Assembly: GCA_963717195.1 (NCBI GenBank)
Contig: CAVQVR010000021.1
Span: 992,001-1,056,000, forward strand
Source: JACDAE01 sp963717195
Lineage (GTDB): Bacteria; Chloroflexota; Ktedonobacteria; Ktedonobacterales; Ktedonobacteraceae
Reading direction: 5' to 3'
DNA: 64,000 nucleotides
How positions within the stretch are numbered: position 1 is the stretch's first letter; every line of letters begins with the position of its first letter. Both the position numbers and the translations under genes were made by a program. Below, in pieces: positions 17,453 to 25,803 of this stretch. The notes under the pieces were generated by a model that had not been told where the DNA came from, made no database searches, and saw only the letters and a list, made by a program, of their open reading frames with translations.

Positions 17453-17620
17453 TTACAACCTTCTTTGTGAATATCCTATACTTATGCCAATTAAAAGAGC
17501 TGCAAGTATATAGCATGTAGTAGCAAGAAATGAGATGGGAGTGGCACCAAGTACAAGTCCGAGAATCAAGAAAATAACGCCTGCTATAAGCGGAAGGGCG
17601 TTGTTATTTTTTAGTTGCAT
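17453..17620 (-). CDS. Small two-helix membrane protein
   Basis: A 55-codon frame starts at an ATG (17618-17620) behind AAAGAAAGAAAAC, a purine-rich site like that of the S53 gene. The product begins MQLKNNNALPLIAGVIFLIL and ends GYSQRRL, with two hydrophobic stretches (about residues 9-26 and 30-48) joined by a short loop. Its stop codon abuts the trmD stop. It lies 62 bases downstream of the HEAT-repeat gene in the same direction and may be co-transcribed. No family was recognised; the hydrophobic pattern and ribosome site are the only support. Confidence 0.5.
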   Translation of the reverse strand: MQLKNNNALPLIAGVIFLILGLVLGATPISFLATTCYILAALLIGISIGYSQRRL

Positions 17621-17682
17621 AATAGTTTTCTTTCTTTATTTTTTAACAAAGGAAATGCGAAGTGTACAAGCCACCGCATAGA

Positions 17683-18516
17683 TTACTGCATCTGAGCATA
17701 TTTGCATTTTTCTATGGTTTCTTCCAACTGTCTATATCGCTCGTTGGTCTTGTCGCCTTTCCATGCCTCGCTCATCTGCACTAAAGCAGGATACAAACTT
17801 TGGCGTATTCTGCTGGCTTCATCCGTTAATGTGGTTGCCAACCAGCCAATTGTTAAATCATTAAACAGAGGTTCAATCATACACTGATCATATCGAAGTG
17901 CAAGCCCGATCATGGCTTCGCCTCGGACAATTCCCTCCTCATCAACCAGGCGTGCGACCAGAGCTTCACGAATAGTGGGAGTGTCGGCCTTAATCTGTGA
18001 TCCCAGTCCAAACGTAGCCCAATCGCGTATATAATAAGCATCCGGGTCTCTGGAGAGTTCAATTAAGGTCTGGATTGCCAGTTCATCTTCGTGGCTCATC
18101 AGGCCAAAGACCACACCTTCGCGAACGTCGTTATCAGGGTGCAGCTTGAGGTGCACCAGCGACTCAATCGCGCGTGGATCGTGACGGTGCCCGAGCGCTA
18201 CGGCGATGGATTTTAGCACTTGCGGTTCTTGCTCCTGTTCAAGCATGGCGAGGAGTATAGCAAGTGTTTCTGCGTGAAATGTGCGGTTGGTAATACCCAA
18301 TTGGCCAAGGATGTCAACTCCCACACGCCGCTCACGCGCCACTGGCGAAGTGCAGAGCTTGCAGACATGCTCAAAAACGCTGCGGCTACCCCGGCGCTGT
18401 AATTCGCTGATGGCTGTCCAGACAACGTCTTCATCCGCATTGGTTAGAGCAGCATGAAATAACTCATCATTCGTACGCGTATCAGTATGTTCCTCATCAG
18501 GGATATATTTGGTCAT
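17683..18516 (-). CDS. HEAT-repeat protein
   Basis: This 277-residue, acidic, soluble protein is built of helical repeats of about 30 residues. Examples are NADEDVVWTAISELQRRGSR, EPQVLKSIAVALGHRHDPRA, DNDVREGVVFGLMSHEDELA and EEGIVRGEAMIGLALRYDQC, the bacterial HEAT-like pattern. Such scaffolds bind other proteins; some relatives are phycobilin lyases or checkpoint-like adaptors, but nothing here points to a partner. The ATG follows CAGGAGGAATA, an excellent ribosome site. Confidence 0.85.
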   Translation of the reverse strand: MTKYIPDEEHTDTRTNDELFHAALTNADEDVVWTAISELQRRGSRSVFEHVCKLCTSPVARERRVGVDILGQLGITNRTFHAETLAILLAMLEQEQEPQVLKSIAVALGHRHDPRAIESLVHLKLHPDNDVREGVVFGLMSHEDELAIQTLIELSRDPDAYYIRDWATFGLGSQIKADTPTIREALVARLVDEEGIVRGEAMIGLALRYDQCMIEPLFNDLTIGWLATTLTDEASRIRQSLYPALVQMSEAWKGDKTNERYRQLEETIEKCKYAQMQ

Positions 18517-18960
18517 TATTCCTCCTGGCGAGATGGGTTACTTATGATGTTGCCCGTCTACTATTATAGACGGAGAATACCTGCTTTTCTCTAATAAGCG
18601 GTAGAGTTCTCCGGACAAAGAGACTCCAATGCAATCTAACATTGTGTTGTGGTCGTTTAGCTGAACGCGAATTGTCTTCTATGACTTTACCTACGGCTAA
18701 TCCAAAGATGCGACAACCCGGATCATTGTCATAGCTCTATACTGGCTGCCCGTTCATTGCTTTTTTGCAAGGCGTGTACGGCTCAGGTATAGCCTGCTGC
18801 CGCATAGACGTTGGTCTCTGTCGTAACAGTAAAGGGACCAGTCGCTTAATTTCGCTACACCAGAGTATGTTTCCACTCTGGAGATCAAGAGCGCACATCT
18901 TCAGGTTTCCTGGCCTCTCCCATATCTAACTAGACAGGGGTGGCCAGGATAGGAAAGCTT
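18517..18960 (-). pseudogene. Gap with possible decayed PQQ-type propeller fragment
   Basis: This 444-base gap has no intact gene. On the minus strand, about 18900-18790, one frame reads MCALDLQSGNILWCSEIKR, the look of a PQQ-like propeller blade, and another frame just after reads TGPFTVTTETNVYAAAGYT followed by a stop. The two together resemble one blade broken by a frameshift. This is a weak call based on a short match by eye. Confidence 0.25.
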
Positions 18961-20142
18961 TTACGATTTCTGCAGAGAGATGGGAAAGGTCCAGGGACCT
19001 GTCACTGTTGTATAATTTTCGGCTGAAACAGGGGAATTGTACAGTTGATCAATTGTCAACGTCGCTGCCTTTTGAGAGGTTGGCAGGGTCGTGAAAAAGA
19101 GTACCTGTATGATCACTTTTCCGTTCGCGCCAACTGCCCGCTCATGAGTTGTTGGTATAATCGCAGCATCTGCTGTACTATCCCAGGGTTGCACCATAGC
19201 AGGCACTAAAATCCTCCCATCAGGTAAACGCAATTGCAAGAAAGCACCTCCACTTGATAACCCCGAACTTGTACTAATAAGGTCTGGCGAAAGTCCATTG
19301 ATCTGAATAAGTGTCATGAATTTTGCCACAGTGTCCTGAGAGGTATCTGGTGCCAATCCATTGATCTGAATAAGTAGGCGAGCACCACTAGGTGCAAAAT
19401 CTAACTGCAAAGGTTTGATCGCCAATCCATGATGAACCAACGGGGGATTAGTCAATCTCACAGAGTGATCAATTAAAGGTTGTAACTGGAAAGTGATACT
19501 CCAAATTCCATCAAGCGTTGGCTCAGAAGCACTTGTAGTGTTTTGTATAGGCTCAGAAACACTTGTAGTGTTTTGTATAATCATGGTCCTTATTGTAAAA
19601 GTTAGAGTGTGACGATGGTTTAGTACGTCTGGTGCTAGTGGTGCAAATTCTACTAATGCCTGACTGCGAAATTGTTGCCCAACAATATAACGATTGATCT
19701 GATTATGTTCGTCAGTCAGTACTGGCGGAAAAGGGTGAGGTGCAACTTTCGAAGAAGAGACCATGTGAAAGGTGATAGCGGTGCGAGCTGCATCTGCATA
19801 TGCCTGATCAAGATGAAGTGTAATTCCATGCACAGTGACTTGACGATTAATCGTAGTGGCATGGTCAATGGTAATCTGCTGTAAGCTCGGATCTCCTAGC
19901 CAGTTAAACAAGGCTGGTAGAACAAAAGTAAAACCGGAAAAGAGTAGTACAGCCGCTACTAAGAGACCTGAAACGAGACTAAGACGGCGCTTCTGCCAGA
20001 AAGGAGTGGATCGATACATAGAAGCGTGCTCAGACAGAAGATGCTGACGTATCCGTGGAAACAGATTAGTATCTTCTGGAATATCTTCTGCAGCCTCTTT
20101 AAGTGCGGCTTGCATTGAGGAGATGAGATTATGTTCAGACAT
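18961..20142 (-). CDS. Membrane-anchored protein, probable anti-sigma factor
   Basis: This 393-residue protein has a cytoplasmic N-terminus of about 55 residues, one membrane helix (LSVVSGLLVAAVLLFSGFTF-like, near residues 53-75) and a large external domain starting with NWLGDPSLQQITIDHATTIN and VHGITLHLDQAYADAARTAI, reminiscent of the DUF4179 domain found on anti-sigma proteins. Its start overlaps the upstream sigma gene by 8 bases, which supports a role in holding that sigma factor at the membrane. The classical zinc-binding anti-sigma motif was not seen. Two internal duplications occur: a 10-residue tandem (IQNTTSVSEP) and LIQINGLAPD/LIQINGLSPD. Confidence 0.72.
   Translation of the reverse strand: MSEHNLISSMQAALKEAAEDIPEDTNLFPRIRQHLLSEHASMYRSTPFWQKRRLSLVSGLLVAAVLLFSGFTFVLPALFNWLGDPSLQQITIDHATTINRQVTVHGITLHLDQAYADAARTAITFHMVSSSKVAPHPFPPVLTDEHNQINRYIVGQQFRSQALVEFAPLAPDVLNHRHTLTFTIRTMIIQNTTSVSEPIQNTTSASEPTLDGIWSITFQLQPLIDHSVRLTNPPLVHHGLAIKPLQLDFAPSGARLLIQINGLAPDTSQDTVAKFMTLIQINGLSPDLISTSSGLSSGGAFLQLRLPDGRILVPAMVQPWDSTADAAIIPTTHERAVGANGKVIIQVLFFTTLPTSQKAATLTIDQLYNSPVSAENYTTVTGPWTFPISLQKS
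19520..19579 (-). repeat. 30-bp tandem duplication inside the anti-sigma gene
   Basis: Two adjacent 30-base units (19520-19549 and 19550-19579) differ at one base and keep the reading frame, adding ten residues (IQNTTSVSEP then IQNTTSASEP) in the external domain. A recent slippage event is likely. Confidence 0.9.
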
Positions 20143-20803
20143 TTTGTATATCCTTTCCAGGGGTAGCTATCAACATCTTGCCAGAAATAGTATTCGCTGG
20201 TCCACTCTCGACAAGCCAGGGGCACTGCCTCCTGATAACGCGTTCGAGGGCTTGTATACCTGCGTGAAGCCGCCATTTCACTGTACTGGTGAGGCAACCC
20301 AAAATAGTTGCCATCTCGCGTTCGTTAAAGCCGTAATAGTAACGTAAAATGACCGCTTCGCGCTGCTTTGGAGTGAGTTGCGTCAGAGCTTTAAGGATTG
20401 TTTCGCTTCTCTCTGTACGTTCTGCATGTTGATAGGGATCAGCAGTGATCGATCCTATTAATGTCATTTCTGGATAGGGTGCCAGATCAGCGCTAGAATC
20501 TCCTGTTAGATCATCCAGACTAACAATATTATGCTGAGAGGCTTTACGCCTGTACTGCCGTGCGGTATTCAGGACGATCTGGTAGAACCAGGGTGCAAAT
20601 GGGCTATTCATGCGAAACTGTGTGCTAGCTCGATAGATCTGCAGAAAGCTATCCTGTACAATATCTTCTGCGAGTGAGCGTTCTCCTATTATGAGATATG
20701 CCATGCGCAATGCTGGCAATTGATATCGCTGCACTAACACTTCCAGACCAGAGATGTCGCCTTGCTGGCAGCGCCTCATAGCTTCTGCTTCGCTTTCTTC
20801 CAT
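20135..20803 (-). CDS. ECF-type RNA polymerase sigma factor
   Basis: This gene encodes an extracytoplasmic-function sigma factor of about 222 residues. Region 2 covers LEVLVQRYQLPALRMAYLII, AEDIVQDSFLQIYRASTQFR and PFAPWFYQIVLNTARQYRRK (residues 20-90). Region 4 covers ALTQLTPKQREAVILRYYYG and MATILGCLTSTVKWRLHAGI (residues 135-190). The linker between them is long and acidic. A C-terminal tail of about 30 residues follows region 4. The ATG at 20803 is preferred over a TTG at 20824, with AGAGG upstream. The overlap with the membrane protein downstream marks a sigma/anti-sigma pair. Confidence 0.92.
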   Translation of the reverse strand: MEESEAEAMRRCQQGDISGLEVLVQRYQLPALRMAYLIIGERSLAEDIVQDSFLQIYRASTQFRMNSPFAPWFYQIVLNTARQYRRKASQHNIVSLDDLTGDSSADLAPYPEMTLIGSITADPYQHAERTERSETILKALTQLTPKQREAVILRYYYGFNEREMATILGCLTSTVKWRLHAGIQALERVIRRQCPWLVESGPANTISGKMLIATPGKDIQNV

Positions 20804-21168
20804 AAATATTATTGATCCTCTCAAAACTTTGTTACTTCTATAACATACTATGCACTAACTCTGATTCTGGTTAGGGGTGAGGAGATTTATAGTCAGATCT
20901 GGCAAATCAATGAGTAAACCTGGTTTCGTAAAAACACCTTACAGTACCTGTTCTGCTAGCCGTAATCAAAGAGTGCAGAGAGTTTGATTGTTTCTCTGCA
21001 CTTCCTTGCTATAGTAGCCAGAATACTATCATTCAAACTGAATACTTGGTGCCTTTATTTCAGCCTAAGCTTATGCACCAAAACCTTCATAATTACCATT
21101 ACCAAAGACATCTACCTCTACGAAACCACTATGGGATTGGAGAAAACTGGACGCCGTATATAGGGTCC
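20804..21168. other. Gap without a supported gene
   Basis: This 365-base stretch lies upstream of the ECF sigma gene and downstream of the hydrolase gene. An 87-codon plus-strand frame at 21046 runs into the hydrolase gene on the other strand and has no ribosome site. No repeat or clear promoter was identified. Confidence 0.5.
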
Positions 21169-22059
21169 CTATCCTATTGGTGCCTGTTCTTTGACGTGAG
21201 TGTGTACCCAGTCCACAATATCATTATCCAACAAGGAACGATCAGCCTCAAATTCAGTATCATGGCTGTAGTTGGGATAGCTTTTCCACGTTTTATCGCT
21301 GCTTGCTAGAGCATCGTAAAATTTACGGGTGGCGGCTGGCACAACGGACTTATCTTCCTCGACCTGCATTATCAGGACAGGGAGGGTAATGCTTTTCGCC
21401 TGGCGCACGACGGCCTGGCGCATCTGCAGTATCTGGATGAGGAACGACGCAGTCTGGGTGCGACGCCAGAAGGTATCCGCTTGCAACATCTGAATGGCTT
21501 CGGGATTAGTGGTCATAAATTCGTGTCCGCCTGAGACTTGCCAGATACGACGCGATTTGAACATGCCTCCGAAAAGAATTCTTAGCGTTGTGCTTGCAGG
21601 TAGACGCGAGTAATCTTCTATCCAGGGATTGAGGAATAACACTCCTGCAAGAAGGTCGCTATGTTTTGCGGCGATGTGAGCGGTGAAGATGCCACCCATG
21701 CTGTGACCAAGCAGGTAGATGCGACCCAGGGGATGGCGCTTGCGGATTTCGGCGATAATGGTCGCCGTATCTTCTACATAAAGATGGTAGCTATCAATGT
21801 GGCCTGCAAGACCTTCTGAGCGACCAAAGCCACGGTGATCTATAGTATAGACATTCAACCCACGCGCTGCCAGTTCATTGCCCATATCGATATACCAACC
21901 ACCATGTCCGCCCAGGCCGTGCAGGATGAGGAGTACATCGTTGCTGTCCGTTTGCCAGCTACGCAGAAAAATTTTGCTTGCGTCAGCCATGGTGAGCATT
22001 TCGGTGGAAACAGTAACGGTTTCTGAAACTCTGGGCAGTGCCCCAATCGCCCGGAGCAC
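21169..22059 (-). CDS. Alpha/beta hydrolase, monoacylglycerol lipase-like
   Basis: This protein of about 296 residues has the serine hydrolase fold: the oxyanion HGLGGHGGWY near residues 47-56, IDHRGFGRSEG, the nucleophile elbow LLGHSMGG near residue 120, a cap region, and the late acid and His in QVEEDKSVVP and NYSHDTEFE. The pattern matches the lysophospholipase/monoacylglycerol lipase group, which cleaves ester bonds of lipids. The start is unsure: a GTG at 22059 gives this length, whereas the best ribosome site (GAGGAGGA) serves an ATG at 22075 in another frame that stops at the internal ATG at 21990. It follows ftsK in the same direction. Confidence 0.87.
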   Translation of the reverse strand: MLRAIGALPRVSETVTVSTEMLTMADASKIFLRSWQTDSNDVLLILHGLGGHGGWYIDMGNELAARGLNVYTIDHRGFGRSEGLAGHIDSYHLYVEDTATIIAEIRKRHPLGRIYLLGHSMGGIFTAHIAAKHSDLLAGVLFLNPWIEDYSRLPASTTLRILFGGMFKSRRIWQVSGGHEFMTTNPEAIQMLQADTFWRRTQTASFLIQILQMRQAVVRQAKSITLPVLIMQVEEDKSVVPAATRKFYDALASSDKTWKSYPNYSHDTEFEADRSLLDNDIVDWVHTHVKEQAPIG

Positions 22060-22105
22060 CAGGTTGGTAACGCATCAGTATCCTCCTCGTATTTCATCAA
22101 TCTGG

Positions 22106-22711
22106 TTATATTTCATCATCGGAACTCTGCCCGTTATGATGCGGTTGAGAAGACGGACGTCTGCTGGCCTGTTTACGCAGGAATTCGTCGCGAGCTTTTT
22201 CTTCGGCCATGATGTCTGCAACTTCATCAGCCATGGTCTGTCCCTCGTCACCAGCCTGATGATCATAGCTGCCGTCGAGCACTTCGCGGGCACGACCACC
22301 AGTTTCAGAATGACCAATGATACCATGTTCTTCCAATAGATCAATCAGGCGGGCGGCACGTGAGTAGCCGATGCGCAGGCGACGCTGCAGGAGCGAGATG
22401 GAGGCACGACCATAATCGCGTACAATCTCCTCGGCTTTGTCTAACAAATCGTCGTCGAGCTCAAATTCGTCGGATGGCTCGTCCTTGATCTCCCAGCCAG
22501 GTTCAACCGCTGTAAGAGTAGGTGCAAGAGCGGGATCATCTCCCTCACTAACGACCTGAGCGTGATCAATAATCTGCTGTTGCCAGTAGAGTACCAGGCG
22601 TTCAGCTTCCTCGTCGGCCAGGAAGGAACATTGGATGCGTTCAGGGCGACCGGCATCTGCCGGCAGGTAGAGCATATCACCGCGACCAAGCAGGCGTTCC
22701 GCACCACCCAT
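22106..22711 (-). CDS. ftsK: DNA translocase FtsK, C-terminal part (frameshifted)
   Basis: This frame continues FtsK after a one-base frameshift near 22725-22730. It starts with MGGAERLLGRGDMLYLPADA, which in intact FtsK directly follows SSAVDSRTIIDMGGAERLLG. The end of the motor domain is followed by the winged-helix gamma domain (LLDKAEEIVRDYGRASISLL, RRLRIGYSRAARLIDLLEEH), which reads the polar DNA sequences that orient the pump. A methionine-initiated separate protein is unlikely because no ribosome site is seen. See the other part at 22677-25163. Confidence 0.9.
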   Translation of the reverse strand: MGGAERLLGRGDMLYLPADAGRPERIQCSFLADEEAERLVLYWQQQIIDHAQVVSEGDDPALAPTLTAVEPGWEIKDEPSDEFELDDDLLDKAEEIVRDYGRASISLLQRRLRIGYSRAARLIDLLEEHGIIGHSETGGRAREVLDGSYDHQAGDEGQTMADEVADIMAEEKARDEFLRKQASRRPSSQPHHNGQSSDDEI

Positions 22712-25163
22712 ATCGATAATTGTGCGCAGAGTCGACGGCAGAACTGACCATGAAAGAGATACGTGTAGGAATATTGGCCTTGATCAGGCCAGTAATTACG
22801 TCAACAGATGGACGCTGGGTCGCAATCACAAGGTGGATCCCTGTAGCACGCGCCAGTTGAGCGAGGCGGCAGATCATGCCCTCCACCTCCTCAGGGGCAG
22901 CCATCATCAGATCTGCCAGCTCGTCGATGATGATCACGATAGCGGGCAGGTTATTTAAAGAGGTATCGCCCTTTGCGATCTTTTCCAGGCGCAATTTACG
23001 GTAGCCATCAAGGTTGCGTACGTTTAATTGCGAGAAGAGGCGATAACGACGCTCCATCTCATTGATGCCATTTTTGAGTAGCGGCACAACCCTGTCAACT
23101 TCAGTGACGACGGGCGAGAGCAGGTGTGGGATGCCATTATACATGTTCAGTTCGACCATTTTGGGGTCGACCATGAGCATACGTACATCGTCTGGAGTAG
23201 CTTGCGTTAAAATGCTGGCGATTATAGTATTTATGCATACGCTCTTTCCAGCTCCAGTTGCGCCTGCAATCAACAAATGCGGCATGCGTGCGAGATCACC
23301 GACACGTACCAGGCCAGCCACGTCTTTACCGAGCGCGACTGATAACCTGGATTTTGCTCTGGATGTCTGGTACTCTTTGCTTTCCAGAACTTCGCGCAGG
23401 GTCACGAGGCGGCTATTTTTGTTCGGAATTTCGACGCCAACATAGGGGCGTCCCGGAACGGGAGCCTCCATACGAATGTTTTTAGCCTCCAATACGAGAG
23501 CCAGATCATTTTGCAGAGCCATGATACGGCTCACGCGCGTGCGGACTTCATAGACGATATTGCCTGTAGCATCTTTTACAGGAACCATTTTGCCCGTCTT
23601 CTCGTCCAGTTTCATTTCGGGCTTGCCGGTGGGGCGAATGCCAAAGCGAATAATCGTCGGGCCAATGCTAATGTCTTCGGGCCTGACCTCTGCATCGACG
23701 CGGAAACTGCGCAATGTCTCTTGAATCGTTTTTGCCAGAGTCGAGGTATCATCGCCAAGCATCTGCATTTTGACATCATCCGGATTGTTGAGCAACGATG
23801 TATCAGGCACCTTCCAGGGTGAAACAATGTTCGGCGTATTTGGCGTATTGGATGCATTGGATGCTATATTGGCGGAACGGGACGGTGGCGTTTTGGGAAG
23901 GCGCGGATTAGGAGGGAGTGATTCCATCCTGTCCACGTTCTTTGCGGGCTTTAGGATCAGTTTGTGAGGATTTACCTCTTCATCAAACGGCAAAACTTGC
24001 TGATTGGCATTGCGAACGGGTGAGTCAGCTCCATCGTTTGATCTGGGAGCGCGAGGTCCACGCTGCACTGTACCAACCTGCTGCTTGTGAATATTGATAT
24101 CGTCGAGAGGATCTTCCTCGGGAAAGTCGGCTTCAAATGAGACAGTGGCATCCTCATCCTCAAATGCGGCGTCATTGTACTCTTCCTCATTCTCAGGCGA
24201 GCGCTGACGGGAACGAGCCGTTGATTGGGCGACCGGGCGACCAGGGGAAGATGAAGAGGATGCGGCAGCACCAATGTAACGGCTGTATTGTGGGCGCTGC
24301 CCCAGATAGGGCGAAGATGCAGGAGTTCCGATTGTATCGCCCCTGGGATTATCGGAGATCAGGCGTTGTAGAAAATGAGCAGTTACCAGGACATGCCCAA
24401 AGCGGATACGAAAGGTAAGAATCGCAACCACAATAATCAGGCCAAGCAAGACGACATGTCCTACGGCAGTAGACCAGCCAAGCAGAGGATAGACCAGCAA
24501 TTCACCCAGGATACCGACCTGGCCGAAGATCAGGCGGCTCTCGGCCAACAAGAGCAACCAGAGAATTACCAAGCCGATAATAGTACGCCAGGTTATAATA
24601 TGCTGATTACGTATTCCTTCGATCAGATAGATAAGAGAAAAGGCAATCAGGCCAAGAGCTAAAGGATAGGCGCTCCAGCCACAGAAGGCGAGCAAAATCT
24701 GGTTCAAGGGACTAAGGATGTGCGATGTACGAAAAACCGTGAGCGCACCAAACAGGAGTAGAGAAAGAGCCAGCAGGATGACGCCGAAGAAGCGCTGCTG
24801 ATGATGCGACGGCAGAGCATTCCATTTATCATGCGCCCATTTAATGAAAACAGTATCTTTAGGATTGGCTGGCGCGGACGAAATGGGCGGTGACGCAGAG
24901 CGACGAGAGGGAGAAGGCGATTTGCCCCCTTTACGACCTGTCTGTTTGCTCCGTGAAGATTGTTTTGGCGAGGATGAACTGCGGCCACTCTGCTTGACAG
25001 AAGAGGCATTAGAACGCTGCTCTACCTGAACACTCTGAACACTTGACCCAAAGCTGCCAGCCGCACTACTCACACGAGAGGAGCCTTGTTCGACGTTTGG
25101 CACAACGCGTGCTCGCTGTTGATCCTGGCCCTTCGCTGCTTTTTTTTGATTACTACCTGCCAT
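22677..25163 (-). CDS. ftsK: DNA translocase FtsK, N-terminal and motor part (frameshifted)
   Basis: FtsK pumps chromosomal DNA at the division septum. From the ATG at 25163 (behind GAGAGGGAAT) the protein has a basic Ser/Lys/Arg-rich tail of about 115 residues, four membrane helices near residues 125-270, an acidic linker, then the RecA-like motor with Walker A GATGAGKSVCINT near residue 630 and Walker B IVIIIDELADLMM. At SSAVDS the frame shifts: the DNA reads TCTGCGCACAATTATCGAT where TCT CGC ACA ATT ATC GAT is expected, one extra base, so the frame runs to a false stop at 22677. Because FtsK is normally essential, a sequence error is the simplest reason; a true mutation cannot be excluded. 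Confidence 0.92.
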   Translation of the reverse strand: MAGSNQKKAAKGQDQQRARVVPNVEQGSSRVSSAAGSFGSSVQSVQVEQRSNASSVKQSGRSSSSPKQSSRSKQTGRKGGKSPSPSRRSASPPISSAPANPKDTVFIKWAHDKWNALPSHHQQRFFGVILLALSLLLFGALTVFRTSHILSPLNQILLAFCGWSAYPLALGLIAFSLIYLIEGIRNQHIITWRTIIGLVILWLLLLAESRLIFGQVGILGELLVYPLLGWSTAVGHVVLLGLIIVVAILTFRIRFGHVLVTAHFLQRLISDNPRGDTIGTPASSPYLGQRPQYSRYIGAAASSSSSPGRPVAQSTARSRQRSPENEEEYNDAAFEDEDATVSFEADFPEEDPLDDINIHKQQVGTVQRGPRAPRSNDGADSPVRNANQQVLPFDEEVNPHKLILKPAKNVDRMESLPPNPRLPKTPPSRSANIASNASNTPNTPNIVSPWKVPDTSLLNNPDDVKMQMLGDDTSTLAKTIQETLRSFRVDAEVRPEDISIGPTIIRFGIRPTGKPEMKLDEKTGKMVPVKDATGNIVYEVRTRVSRIMALQNDLALVLEAKNIRMEAPVPGRPYVGVEIPNKNSRLVTLREVLESKEYQTSRAKSRLSVALGKDVAGLVRVGDLARMPHLLIAGATGAGKSVCINTIIASILTQATPDDVRMLMVDPKMVELNMYNGIPHLLSPVVTEVDRVVPLLKNGINEMERRYRLFSQLNVRNLDGYRKLRLEKIAKGDTSLNNLPAIVIIIDELADLMMAAPEEVEGMICRLAQLARATGIHLVIATQRPSVDVITGLIKANIPTRISFMVSSAVDSAHNYRYGWCGTPAWSR

Positions 25164-25275
25164 ACCATTCCCTCTCTGTTTACACGACAGCGGAGATACC
25201 CGTATGATAGCGCAGATGTTCCAAAGAAGCAATAGTAGGGCCCGGAATAGATGGAAACCCTGAGCTGAAAGACCC

Positions 25276-25326
25276 TTGACAGTGCCTCGCTCAAGGTATA
25301 TCATATCAACGTGACGTTAACGTAAC
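25276..25326 (+). promoter_or_regulatory. merR promoter with palindromic operator
   Basis: TTGACA (25276-25281), a 17-base spacer and TATCAT (25299-25304) form a strong promoter. GTGACGTTAACGTAAC (25311-25326), a near-perfect palindrome, overlaps the expected transcription start. Its core is shared with the palindrome at 25747, so the regulator encoded next probably represses itself. A site after the -10 is unusual for MerR proteins, which normally bind between -35 and -10. Confidence 0.7.
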
Positions 25327-25343
25327 ATTTGAGAGGGTGAGCG

Positions 25344-25730
25344 ATGAATGACCGCATGCGCATAGGTGATTTGACGGAACGGGCAGAGGTAACTGCACGC
25401 ACTGTTCGCTATTACGAGAGCATTGGACTGATCCCTCCAGGTGAGCGTGAAGGCCACGGTCAGCACTATTACACCGAGGAGACACTTGCCCGCCTGCGCA
25501 AAATTGACCAGCTAAAGAAGCTTGGACTCAGCCTGGATGAAATACGTGACGTGATCGACCTCTATTTCACTGACCCTGGTGGAATACAACCAAAACAGAA
25601 AGTTCTCGCTATCCTGCGCCAGCATCTGGCCGATGCAGACAGCAAGATCGGTGCATTACAGCAATTTCGTGCTGACTTACAGGCCAATATCGAACGCTTC
25701 GAGCGTTGGCTTGAGGAAAGAGACCATTAA
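25344..25730 (+). CDS. MerR family transcriptional regulator
   Basis: This 128-residue protein is a MerR-type regulator. The winged helix is MRIGDLTERAEVTARTVRYY, ESIGLIPPGEREGHGQHYYT, then TLARLRKIDQLKKLGLSLDE. It is followed by a long coiled helix for dimerisation (LRQHLADADSKIGALQQFRA and onward). No cysteine cluster for metal sensing is present, so the signal is probably not a heavy metal. The start follows GAGAGGGTGAGC. The next gene, 70 bases downstream, has a matching operator palindrome in front, so the two form a small regulon. Confidence 0.93.
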   Translation: MNDRMRIGDLTERAEVTARTVRYYESIGLIPPGEREGHGQHYYTEETLARLRKIDQLKKLGLSLDEIRDVIDLYFTDPGGIQPKQKVLAILRQHLADADSKIGALQQFRADLQANIERFERWLEERDH

Positions 25731-25746
25731 CCAGGCTTTTTTGTCC

Positions 25747-25781
25747 AAAACATGACGTTAACGTCATGTTTTGACGTTAAC
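25747..25781 (+). promoter_or_regulatory. 26-bp perfect palindromic operator plus half site
   Basis: Positions 25747-25772 form a perfect palindrome, AAAACATGACGTT and its complement. A further half site GACGTTAAC follows at 25773-25781. The core TGACGTTAACGT matches the operator before the MerR gene. It sits about 30 bases before the dehydrogenase start, so the MerR protein likely controls both genes. Confidence 0.75.
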
Positions 25782-25803
25782 TCATTCAGGAGGATTGAGA
25801 AAT

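Noticed and set aside
21046..21309. 87-codon plus-strand frame
   Set aside because: It has no ribosome site and overlaps the well-supported hydrolase gene on the other strand.
22720..22735. Programmed frameshift in ftsK
   Set aside because: No slippery sequence with a following pseudoknot or stem is evident, and ftsK is not known to need one; sequence error is simpler.
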